Of a stretch of DNA of 9,697 nt, positions 1-5,972 are shown one piece after another. Every line of letters starts with the position of its first letter. Within the stretch, counting starts at the first letter, position 1. The DNA comes from an uncultured Clostridia bacterium. GTDB lineage: Bacteria; Bacillota; Clostridia; TANB77; CAG-508. Below the pieces are notes generated by a model that did not search any database, was not told the DNA's origin, and worked only from the letters and a program-made list of their open reading frames with translations. The stretch is taken from contig CAPBNZ010000062.1 of the NCBI GenBank assembly GCA_948585895.1, forward strand, positions 1-9,697, written 5' to 3'. A program made the position numbers and the translations under genes.

Positions 1-12
1 GTATGGTAAATC

Positions 13-41
13 TTTTCAAACAAATCTATGTGTGATATACT
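13..41 (+). promoter_or_regulatory. Probable sigma-A promoter of asd
   Basis: A -35-like TTTTCA (13-18) is followed after 17 nt by a TATACT -10 box (36-41) with an upstream TG at 33-34 (extended -10, TGATATACT). Transcription would start near 48, leaving a leader of only about 40 nt before the asd start codon. That is too short for a lysine riboswitch. The call is by eye and the -35 match is weak. Confidence 0.5.
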
Positions 42-88
42 CCTATTAATCAGGCGGATTTATCCGGTAAATACAAGGAGGTTTTTAC

Positions 89-1084
89 ATGTCAATCCAT
101 TATAAAATTGCTATTGTTGGTGCAAGTGGTTTAGTCGGTCGAACTCTTTTACGAGTTTTAGAAGAAAAATCTTTTTCCCATATTTCTTATACTCTTTTTT
201 CTTCTGCCAAATCTGCTGGCTCAAAGATCCGATTTTTAGGTCAAGATTATATTATTTGTGAATTAAATGAGCAATCCTTTGATACCCATTTTGATTATGC
301 TATTTTTTGTGCTGGTGGTAGTGTTTCCGAAAAATATGCCCCAATTGCTGTTTCAAAAGGTTGCATTGTCATTGATAATAGTAGTGTTTTCCGAATGAAT
401 CCTGAGGTTCCTCTTGTCGTTCCAGAGGTCAATTCTGAAGATATTTCTTCTCACAATGGAATCATTGCTAATCCAAATTGCTCTACCATTCAAGCTGTAC
501 TACCATTAAAAGCTCTTGATAATAAATACACTATCAAAAGAATTGTCTATTCTACTTATCAGGCAGTTTCTGGTGCTGGTCGATTTGGAATTGAAGATTT
601 AGAGAACAAATCAAATGGAGATACCTTAAAAAAGTTTCCTTGTGCTATTTATGATAATTGCATCCCCCATATCGATGTTTTTATGGATTATGGTTATACC
701 AAAGAAGAATATAAAATGATTGAGGAAACTCGAAAAATATTACATCATCCTAACTTGCCAATTACAGCAACAGCAGTAAGAGTTCCTGTAAAAAACTGCC
801 ATGGCGAATCCATTAATATCGAATTCGAAAAAGATTTTGATATTTATGATATTCGATTATTATTAGAAAACTTCCCAGGAATTGTAGTAGTAGATAATCC
901 AGAAAAAGGCTTTTATCCTTTAGCTAGCAAAACAAATGGAAATGATGATGTTTTCGTTGGAAGAATTAGACGTGATTTTAGCGTCAAAAGTGGGCTAAAT
1001 TTGTGGGTAGTAGCTGATAATTTAAGAAAAGGTGCTGCGACAAATGCAATCCAAATATTAGAAAAACTTATTGCTTTAAGTTAA
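89..1084 (+). CDS. asd: Aspartate-semialdehyde dehydrogenase
   Basis: This 331-residue enzyme reduces aspartyl-4-phosphate to aspartate-4-semialdehyde with NADPH. This is the branch point to lysine/diaminopimelate, threonine and methionine, and it acts in the cytoplasm. The N-terminal Rossmann fold shows the nucleotide-binding GASGLVG at residues 11-17. The catalytic cysteine is Cys131 in NPNCST, Gln158 lies in the STYQAVSGAG stretch, and the RVPV motif (231-234) is followed by the expected base His238. The C-terminus ends in the family-typical DNLRKGAATNA helix. The length is normal for bacterial Asd. A strong AAGGAGG (75-81) seven bases before the ATG fixes the start. The gene appears to be alone: a promoter lies upstream, and the next gene has its own promoter after a 144-bp gap. 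No other lysine or threonine pathway gene is visible. Confidence 0.96.
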   Translation: MSIHYKIAIVGASGLVGRTLLRVLEEKSFSHISYTLFSSAKSAGSKIRFLGQDYIICELNEQSFDTHFDYAIFCAGGSVSEKYAPIAVSKGCIVIDNSSVFRMNPEVPLVVPEVNSEDISSHNGIIANPNCSTIQAVLPLKALDNKYTIKRIVYSTYQAVSGAGRFGIEDLENKSNGDTLKKFPCAIYDNCIPHIDVFMDYGYTKEEYKMIEETRKILHHPNLPITATAVRVPVKNCHGESINIEFEKDFDIYDIRLLLENFPGIVVVDNPEKGFYPLASKTNGNDDVFVGRIRRDFSVKSGLNLWVVADNLRKGAATNAIQILEKLIALS

Positions 1085-1088
1085 CCCT

Positions 1089-1107
1089 ATTAGGCAATTA
1101 TCCTAAT
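1089..1107 (+). terminator. Weak hairpin after asd
   Basis: ATTAGG (1089-1094) pairs with CCTAAT (1102-1107) across a 7-nt loop, five bases after the asd stop codon. It is not followed by a clear T-run, so it is at best a weak terminator or an mRNA 3'-end stabiliser. Confidence 0.25.
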
Positions 1108-1162
1108 TTAAGATAATTCATGACAAAAACTTATTAAATAATTCTTAATTTTTTGTAAAAAT

Positions 1163-1192
1163 TTGCATTATATATTCTCTATATGTTATAAT
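1163..1192 (+). promoter_or_regulatory. Probable sigma-A promoter of the HD-domain gene
   Basis: TTGCAT (1163-1168) and a consensus TATAAT (1187-1192) are separated by 18 nt. TG at 1184-1185 makes an extended -10. It lies about 37 nt upstream of the HD-domain start codon and suggests transcription independent of asd. Confidence 0.6.
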
Positions 1193-1228
1193 TAATTTTG
1201 AAGTACATAGGAAAATAGAGGGATATAA

Positions 1229-1765
1229 ATGAAACCATTTATCAAAGAATCATCTGATAAGAATGAAGAATTTCAAACCATTATAAAAGAATTCATTCAT
1301 AATGAAACTGTACAAGAAATGAAAAAATATAGACAACATTACGAAACTAGCTGCTTTGATCATTGTTATATGGCTGCGTATTATTGCTTCTGCATTTGTA
1401 AGAAGTATCATTTAGATTATCGATCTGCTACTCGTGCTGCTATGCTTCATGACTTATTTTTATATGATTGGAGAGTTAGACAACCAGATAGAAAAGGCTT
1501 TCATGCTTTTACACATGGGAAAAAGGCTTGTGAAAATGCCTGTAAATTATTTGATTTAAACGAAAAAGAAAAAGATATGATTATAAAACATATGTGGCCT
1601 GTTACCATTGAATTCCCAAAATCCATTGAAGGTTTTGTTTTAACTTTGGTTGACAAATATTGTGCTTTATCTGAATCTTTTGATGTATTTCAAACTAGAT
1701 TATTCACCAAACAAAGTTTTCGCTATGCTTATTTATTTTTAAGCTTAATTATAATTAGACTTTAA
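1229..1765 (+). CDS. HD-domain phosphohydrolase, function unassigned
   Basis: This 178-residue protein carries the metal-dependent phosphohydrolase HD pattern. The order is His45 (DHCYMAA), the His74-Asp75 doublet (AMLHDLF), His92 and/or His96 (FHAFTHG), His121 (IIKHMWP) and Asp142 (LTLVDKYCALSE). These are the usual divalent-metal ligands. Members of the family hydrolyse phosphomonoesters, phosphodiesters or nucleotides, and the substrate here cannot be read from the sequence. The stretch YDWRVRQPDRKGFHAF and the block after it look like a conserved small HD family common in clostridia, from memory of the family. The C-terminus ends in a hydrophobic stretch (about 165-178) that may be buried or membrane-associated. 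The start is set by AGAGGGA (1217-1223). The stop codon TAA lies inside the base of the following terminator stem. Confidence 0.85.
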   Translation: MKPFIKESSDKNEEFQTIIKEFIHNETVQEMKKYRQHYETSCFDHCYMAAYYCFCICKKYHLDYRSATRAAMLHDLFLYDWRVRQPDRKGFHAFTHGKKACENACKLFDLNEKEKDMIIKHMWPVTIEFPKSIEGFVLTLVDKYCALSESFDVFQTRLFTKQSFRYAYLFLSLIIIRL

Positions 1766-1798
1766 TGTCACTTTAAGTATCCACTTAAAGTGACATTA
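1763..1798. terminator. Bidirectional intrinsic terminator between convergent genes
   Basis: A perfect 16-bp stem (1763-1778 paired with 1783-1798) encloses a 4-nt ATCC loop. It is followed by TTTATTTT on the plus strand and preceded by A-rich sequence that reads as TTAAAGTCT on the minus strand, so it can terminate both converging transcripts. The stop codons of the HD-domain gene (1763-1765) and of the minus-strand membrane protein gene (1796-1798) sit at opposite feet of the stem. Confidence 0.85.
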
Positions 1799-2134
1799 TT
1801 TATTTTCTCCTACCCATCGAATCATTTTAATATCTTTATATTTTGATAATACCATTTTATATTTATCATACTCTTCTTCCCATAAGGTGTCTGGAACATT
1901 GTCAAAAGCTTTAAATATCTTTTCTGCTTCTGCTAAGTATATCAATTGTTCTTGTGGTGACATATTTTCGTATTGTCTAGCAAATTTATATAATTTATCT
2001 AACATTTGATTGGCTTCAATAAAAGTCCAAAAGTCTTTTACTTTCATGCCAAATAATTTAATTTGCAATACAGCATATGCAATTAAGACAACTATTATAA
2101 ATATCAATATATATATTATCGCGAATATCGCCAT
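1796..2134 (-). CDS. Small single-pass membrane protein, unknown function
   Basis: This 112-residue protein is not a family I recognise. Residues 2-24 form one strongly hydrophobic segment with no preceding positive charge. It is followed by Lys26, Lys31 and Lys33, so by the positive-inside rule the N-terminus should be outside and the remaining 85 residues cytoplasmic. The soluble part is predicted helical by eye, amphipathic and charged (SPQEQLIYLAEAEKIF, then EEEYDKYK), with no cysteine or visible catalytic motif. It is most likely a membrane-anchored helical adaptor rather than an enzyme. The start is supported by AAAGGAGA (2141-2148) and a near-consensus promoter upstream. It diverges from the cation-efflux gene, so the two may respond to the same conditions, but nothing in the sequence proves a functional link. 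Confidence 0.8.
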   Translation of the reverse strand: MAIFAIIYILIFIIVVLIAYAVLQIKLFGMKVKDFWTFIEANQMLDKLYKFARQYENMSPQEQLIYLAEAEKIFKAFDNVPDTLWEEEYDKYKMVLSKYKDIKMIRWVGENK

Positions 2135-2173
2135 TTTATTTCTCCTTTTAAATTTCCCTTTTGTACTTTTTAA

Positions 2174-2202
2174 ATTATATCATGTCTATCTTTTTTTTGC
2201 AA
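2174..2202 (-). promoter_or_regulatory. Strong sigma-A promoter of the small membrane protein gene
   Basis: On the minus strand TTGCAA (2202-2197) and TATAAT (2179-2174) are spaced by exactly 17 nt, with TG one base before the -10 box. It is one of the best promoter matches in the window. It lies immediately beside the oppositely oriented promoter of the cation-efflux gene. Confidence 0.7.
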
Positions 2203-2206
2203 CTTC

Positions 2207-2236
2207 TTGTTTTATTTCTATTTTTTGTGTTATAAT
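2207..2236 (+). promoter_or_regulatory. Probable sigma-A promoter of the cation-efflux gene
   Basis: TTGTTT (2207-2212), an 18-nt spacer and consensus TATAAT (2231-2236) with TG at 2228-2229 form an extended -10 promoter. The leader would be only about 20 nt, which leaves no room for a yybP-ykoY manganese riboswitch. I saw no clear dyad operator between the two divergent promoters. Confidence 0.6.
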
Positions 2237-2263
2237 CATAAGAATATAAAAATGGAGGTTTTT

Positions 2264-3124
2264 ATGAATCAAAAATTTATCATAACAAAAAAAGCTGGAA
2301 TTTATGGAATGATTGGAAATATCTTTTTATTAATGATAAAAGCATTGGTTGGTTTTATCAGTCACAGCCAAGCTATGATAGCAGATAGTTTTAACAGTGC
2401 TGGCGACATTTTTGCTTCTTTAATGACTTTTATTGGGAATAAAATTGCTAGTGTTCCACATGATGCAGATCATAACTTAGGTCATGGAAAAGCAGAATAT
2501 ATTTTTTCTATGTTTATTAGTATCTCTATGATTTTTGTATCTGCTAAACTATTATATGATTCTGTTATCACTTTATTTTTTGGTAGTGAACTTCAATTTT
2601 CTTGGTTTTTAGTTGTAGTATGCATCTCTACCATTATCATAAAGCTATGGCTTTTCTTTTTCACAAAAAAGGCTTATCAGAAACACCATAACATTTTATT
2701 AGAAGCCAATATGAAAGATCATAAAAATGATTGTGTGGTAACTACTTTTACCTTGCTTTCTGTTTTGCTCACTTTAGTTAATATCTACTGGTTTGACAGC
2801 ATAGTTAGTATTGGTATTTCTATTTGGATTTGTTATACTGGCATTACCATTTTTATTGAAAGTTACAATGTTTTAATGGATATTAGTGTAGATGATAAAA
2901 CAAAAGATTTAATTTTAGATATTACCCATAGTTATGCCGAAATTAAAGAAGTAGAAGATATCGTTTCTACTCCTGTGGGCGACAAATATTTAGTTTTTTT
3001 AACTATTGGCCTAGATGGTAATATGTCTACTTTTGAAAGTCATCAATTAGCTGATAGCCTTGAAAAAAATATAAATGGACTAGATAAAATTTATAAGACA
3101 GTCATTCATGTTGAACCTATTTAA
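2264..3124 (+). CDS. Cation diffusion facilitator, probable Mn(II) exporter (MntE-like)
   Basis: This 286-residue inner-membrane antiporter of the CDF family exports divalent metal in exchange for protons, normally as a dimer. About six hydrophobic segments (roughly 14-33, 36-58, 78-101, 112-134, 157-176, 179-200) precede a cytoplasmic C-terminal domain (about 207-286) ending in IHVEP. Aligned by eye to E. coli YiiP, the transport site is Asn44 and Asp48 in the second helix (DSFNSAGD) plus Asp152 and Asp156 in the fifth (DHKND). Zinc CDFs usually have H/DxxxD with HxxxD, whereas NxxxD with DxxxD is the pattern of manganese exporters such as MntE. The second-site residues Asp67, His70 and His74 (HGKAE) are also present. 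The start at 2264 is fixed by GGAGG (2254-2258). The in-frame TTG at 2207 has no ribosome binding site and lies in the promoter. Metal specificity is inferred. Confidence 0.9.
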   Translation: MNQKFIITKKAGIYGMIGNIFLLMIKALVGFISHSQAMIADSFNSAGDIFASLMTFIGNKIASVPHDADHNLGHGKAEYIFSMFISISMIFVSAKLLYDSVITLFFGSELQFSWFLVVVCISTIIIKLWLFFFTKKAYQKHHNILLEANMKDHKNDCVVTTFTLLSVLLTLVNIYWFDSIVSIGISIWICYTGITIFIESYNVLMDISVDDKTKDLILDITHSYAEIKEVEDIVSTPVGDKYLVFLTIGLDGNMSTFESHQLADSLEKNINGLDKIYKTVIHVEPI

Positions 3125-3182
3125 GATAAGAGAAAAAGTGTAAAAATGATATATGCTAGCTTAAACTGATGACATTTGAATA

Positions 3183-4502
3183 CTATTTTCCTCTTACCTT
3201 AAAGTTTCCTGCATCTTTTTCCAATTCTTCCTCTACTTGTTTTTTTATTTCTTCAATGGAATCTACTTTTTCTCTTCCTATTGTTTTATCAAACTCATAG
3301 CTTCCTATCTTAGTTGGGTTTTTCATTATATTTTTAGCTAACTTCTCTCTTACTTCCCTTTCTGTAAAAACTTCACTAATTTCTTGATTTTTCATTATTT
3401 CTTCGACACATTTTTCAAATTCCTCTTTTGTAACATGTTGATGCCCAGTATGTTTCTCTCCATCTATTTCTTTTTCTGTCAGTTCCTCTGGCTCACATCC
3501 TGCTTTCTCATGCTCTTGTGCTTCTTGATAACTATTTCTAGACTCATAACTTCCCTTATAGTGTCCCATTGCTGCTCTCCTTGTTTCTATATCTGTTGCC
3601 AATTGTGTATTTCTATCTCTCATTCTAGTAGTTACTAATTCATTTCCATGTGGACTATATTTTCCAATATTCACTTCTAAATTATCCCCATGGTCTTTAT
3701 CTAACTGCATAATTTTACTTCCAATTCTATATTCTGATAAAACTGGGTCTTTTTCTACTGTTCCATCTGTATGAATCTGATATTGGCTTTGAATTGGATT
3801 CTTACCTGAACTATGATTTTGTTCTAATTCTGGAATAAATCTTTTTAATGGTTCTACTCTTCCATCTTTCATAATGACAATTAGACCAAGTTGTGTTGAA
3901 GAATTATCTATTACATTGCCTTTCTCATCTTTCATTTTTCCCATTTCATTGGAATTGATAACTCCAACTTTTTGAGCTTCTTTAGGTAATTTTCCTCCCA
4001 TCCATTTTCTAAAATCTTCTACATCTGTCGCTCTTTCTCCTAAATCAATTTCTTGTTTGATGTTTACATCTTTGGTTGTCAATTGTTCTTTTGTTTTATG
4101 TGTTGCTTTACGTTTTCTTGTGTCATCTTTTTTTTCTTGTTGTTCCTTCAAATTCATATAAGTAATTTTCACTTTTTCTCTATCGAAGTTCATTTCTTGT
4201 AGATAGCTATCCATTCCTATATTTTCTCTCGCTTCTTCTTCAATCTCCTCTATCTTTACTGCTTCCATTTGCTCTTTGACTTGAGCAACAATTTGTTTTA
4301 TCTCATCTTTGCTTTCAGCACTTAATTCATTTATGATTGTATTATTGTTTTCCAAGTTAACTTCTAAGAATTTGCTATCTCCCATAACATCTGCATCATA
4401 TACTCCTACTAAAATATCTTGAATAGAATATTCATAGGTACCTTTATTGTTGATTCGGATTGTCACATTTACATATCGACCGTCTTCTAAATTAATTTTC
4501 AT
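3183..4502 (-). CDS. Uncharacterised 439-residue hydrophilic protein
   Basis: I do not recognise this family. The protein has no signal peptide, no membrane segment and no catalytic motif that I can name. It is rich in Glu and Lys. Visible parts are: a beta-looking N-terminal stretch (1-55) beginning MKINLEDGRYVNVTIRI; a charged, probably helical or coiled-coil region (60-170); a central beta-rich part (about 180-300) containing QLGLIVIMKDGRVEPLKR and QYQIHTDGTVEKDPVL; a His-rich patch HTGHQH (351-356); and a helical C-terminus (357-439). Its AAGGAGAG (4511-4518) overlaps the rimO stop codon, and the gap to rimO is 14 bp, so it is very probably co-transcribed and translationally coupled with rimO. 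It is the last gene before a convergent neighbour, with 58 bp between them. Coupling alone does not show that it works with RimO. A cytoplasmic structural or regulatory role fits the composition. Confidence 0.8.
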   Translation of the reverse strand: MKINLEDGRYVNVTIRINNKGTYEYSIQDILVGVYDADVMGDSKFLEVNLENNNTIINELSAESKDEIKQIVAQVKEQMEAVKIEEIEEEARENIGMDSYLQEMNFDREKVKITYMNLKEQQEKKDDTRKRKATHKTKEQLTTKDVNIKQEIDLGERATDVEDFRKWMGGKLPKEAQKVGVINSNEMGKMKDEKGNVIDNSSTQLGLIVIMKDGRVEPLKRFIPELEQNHSSGKNPIQSQYQIHTDGTVEKDPVLSEYRIGSKIMQLDKDHGDNLEVNIGKYSPHGNELVTTRMRDRNTQLATDIETRRAAMGHYKGSYESRNSYQEAQEHEKAGCEPEELTEKEIDGEKHTGHQHVTKEEFEKCVEEIMKNQEISEVFTEREVREKLAKNIMKNPTKIGSYEFDKTIGREKVDSIEEIKKQVEEELEKDAGNFKVRGK

Positions 4503-4516
4503 AAAAAAATCTCTCC

Positions 4517-5875
4517 TTATTTTATTTTTCCAATTAAATCATATTTCGATACTTCTGTTACCTCACATTTAACAAATTGATTAAATCGCTTTGTGTCGTC
4601 TTGTTTTTTGATATAAACCAAACCATCTATTTCTGGTACATCTTGCATAGTTCTTCCTATATAATATTTGCCATCAAAAGACATATCCTCTATTAATACT
4701 TCATACTCTCTCTTTAACTTTTTCTCCAAATTCTTTCTTGCTACTTCTTGTTGAACTTTCATAATTTGATTATATCTTGCCTTTTTGGTATTGCCATGAA
4801 TCTGATTTGGTAATCTGGCTGCTGGTGTTCCTTCTTCTTTGGAATACATAAAGGCACCTAATTTATCAAATTTAGCTTCTTTTACAAATTCTTGTAGTTC
4901 TTCAAACTCTTCTTTCGTTTCTCCTGGAAATCCCACAATTAAGCTAGTTCTTAAAGTTACGTCTGGAATTGCCTTTCTTATTTTACTTATTAAATTTCGA
5001 ATTTGATTCTTAGAAGTTTTTCGATTCATTTTTTTCAAGATAGTATCTGAGATATGTTGAATTGGTATATCAAAATAATTGGCTATTTTAGGATTTCTTC
5101 CAACTACTTCTAATAATTCGTCTGTAATTCCCTCTGGGTAAGAATATAAAAATCGAATCCACTTAAATTCCTCTATTTGGCTGATTTCTTCTAACAACTC
5201 TGCTAGCTTACTTTCTCCATATAAATCTATTCCATATTTTGTAGTATCTTGTGCTATAAGAATCAGCTCTTTGATACCTTGCTTTGCTAATTGCTTTGCT
5301 TCTTCTAATATCTCTTCTTTTTTTCTACTAACAAATGGACCTCTTATATAAGGAATAGCACAATAAGTACACTTATTGCTACATCCTTCTCCAATCTTCA
5401 AATAGGCATAATTTTTACCTGTTGTAATAGTTCTATTTAAGAATTCTTCTTGTGTTAGCATTGGCATTTGAGGAATATCTAATATTTTTTTGCTAGTTTT
5501 CTTTTTATGTTTTATTACAATATCTCTCTTAACTAAATCTTCTATCTTTTCCCATAACTTATCATATTCCTCTATCTTGATAAATAAATCTACCTCTGGT
5601 AATGCTTTTATCAATTCTTCATAATATCTTTGTACCAAACATCCCATTACAATCAGATATTTACACTGTTGTTTCTTATATTCTGCCATTTCTAAAATAG
5701 TATGAATAGCCTCCTCTTTAGCCGAATCAATAAAACCACAGGTATTAATAACAATTATATCTGCTTTTGTCTCATCATTTACAATATCAAATCTATTTTC
5801 TTTAAATAATCCTATTGCTACTTCTGTATCAATTAAATTTTTGCTACATCCTAAATGTACGAATCCTACCTTCAT
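4517..5875 (-). CDS. rimO: Ribosomal protein S12 methylthiotransferase RimO
   Basis: RimO is a radical-SAM enzyme that adds a methylthio group to a conserved aspartate of ribosomal protein S12. At 452 residues it has the usual size. The N-terminal UPF0004 domain carries the auxiliary-cluster cysteines Cys10 (HLGCSKN), Cys46 (NTCGF) and Cys79 (MGCLVQ). The radical-SAM cluster is Cys165-x3-Cys169-x2-Cys172 (GEGCSNKCTYCAIP). A TRAM domain follows from about residue 386. HLGCSKN and IRG after the CxxxCxxC favour RimO over MiaB. I place the start at 5875, giving MKVGFVHLGC, because AAGGAA (5884-5889) precedes it. The in-frame ATG at 5923 would add 16 residues encoded by the palindromic element and looks spurious. 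It lies downstream of rng across that element and upstream of a coupled unknown gene. Confidence 0.94.
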   Translation of the reverse strand: MKVGFVHLGCSKNLIDTEVAIGLFKENRFDIVNDETKADIIVINTCGFIDSAKEEAIHTILEMAEYKKQQCKYLIVMGCLVQRYYEELIKALPEVDLFIKIEEYDKLWEKIEDLVKRDIVIKHKKKTSKKILDIPQMPMLTQEEFLNRTITTGKNYAYLKIGEGCSNKCTYCAIPYIRGPFVSRKKEEILEEAKQLAKQGIKELILIAQDTTKYGIDLYGESKLAELLEEISQIEEFKWIRFLYSYPEGITDELLEVVGRNPKIANYFDIPIQHISDTILKKMNRKTSKNQIRNLISKIRKAIPDVTLRTSLIVGFPGETKEEFEELQEFVKEAKFDKLGAFMYSKEEGTPAARLPNQIHGNTKKARYNQIMKVQQEVARKNLEKKLKREYEVLIEDMSFDGKYYIGRTMQDVPEIDGLVYIKKQDDTKRFNQFVKCEVTEVSKYDLIGKIK

Positions 5876-5889
5876 TTCTTCTTCCTTTC

Positions 5890-5972
5890 TTGAAACAAGA
5901 GGGACAGGTCTTAAGTGTTTCATTTTTTCTATTTAATTATGAAACACTTAAGACCTGTCCCTCTTGTTTCAA
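5890..5972. repeat. 83-bp palindromic element (34-nt perfect inverted arms)
   Basis: Positions 5890-5923 are the exact reverse complement of 5939-5972, giving a 34-bp stem with a 15-nt AT-rich loop (5924-5938). The arms carry AAACAAGAGGGACAGGTC, richer in GC than the surroundings. There is no T-run outside either foot, so it does not look like an intrinsic terminator. It sits within the rng-rimO gap, overlaps the rng stop codon and ends 14 bp before the rimO start. The form fits a miniature mobile palindrome or REP-like element of the kind scattered through Bacillota genomes. In RNA it would form a long hairpin that could be cut by RNase III and uncouple the two genes. Mobility is inferred, since only one copy lies in the window. 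Confidence 0.85.

Noticed and set aside
1..88. Possible lysine riboswitch upstream of asd
   Set aside because: The promoter at 13-41 leaves only about 40 nt of leader, far below the size of an L-box, and only a short CGGATTTATCCG hairpin is visible. If the true promoter lies outside the window, this segment could be the tail of a longer leader, but nothing here supports that.
2010..2249. Open frame on the plus strand across the divergent promoter region
   Set aside because: It is antisense to the small membrane protein gene and runs through both promoters. It has no ribosome binding site, and its hydrophobic composition comes from the AT-rich sequence.
3125..3182. Terminator between the convergent CDF and 439-residue protein genes
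   Set aside because: Only a 5-bp AAATG/CATTT pairing with a large loop and scattered T-runs could be found, which is too weak to annotate.
3660..3710. EF-hand-like calcium loop (LDKDHGDNLEV) in the 439-residue protein
   Set aside because: Spacing of acidic residues does not match the 12-residue EF-hand loop, and there are no flanking helices of the right kind.
5876..5923. Longer RimO starting at the ATG at 5923
   Set aside because: The extra 16 residues are encoded by the palindrome arm and have no ribosome binding site. The family N-terminus MKVGFVHLGC begins at 5875 behind AAGGAA.
5890..5972. Palindrome as an intrinsic terminator of rng
   Set aside because: Neither outer foot is followed by a T-run on its strand. 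The T-rich part is in the loop.
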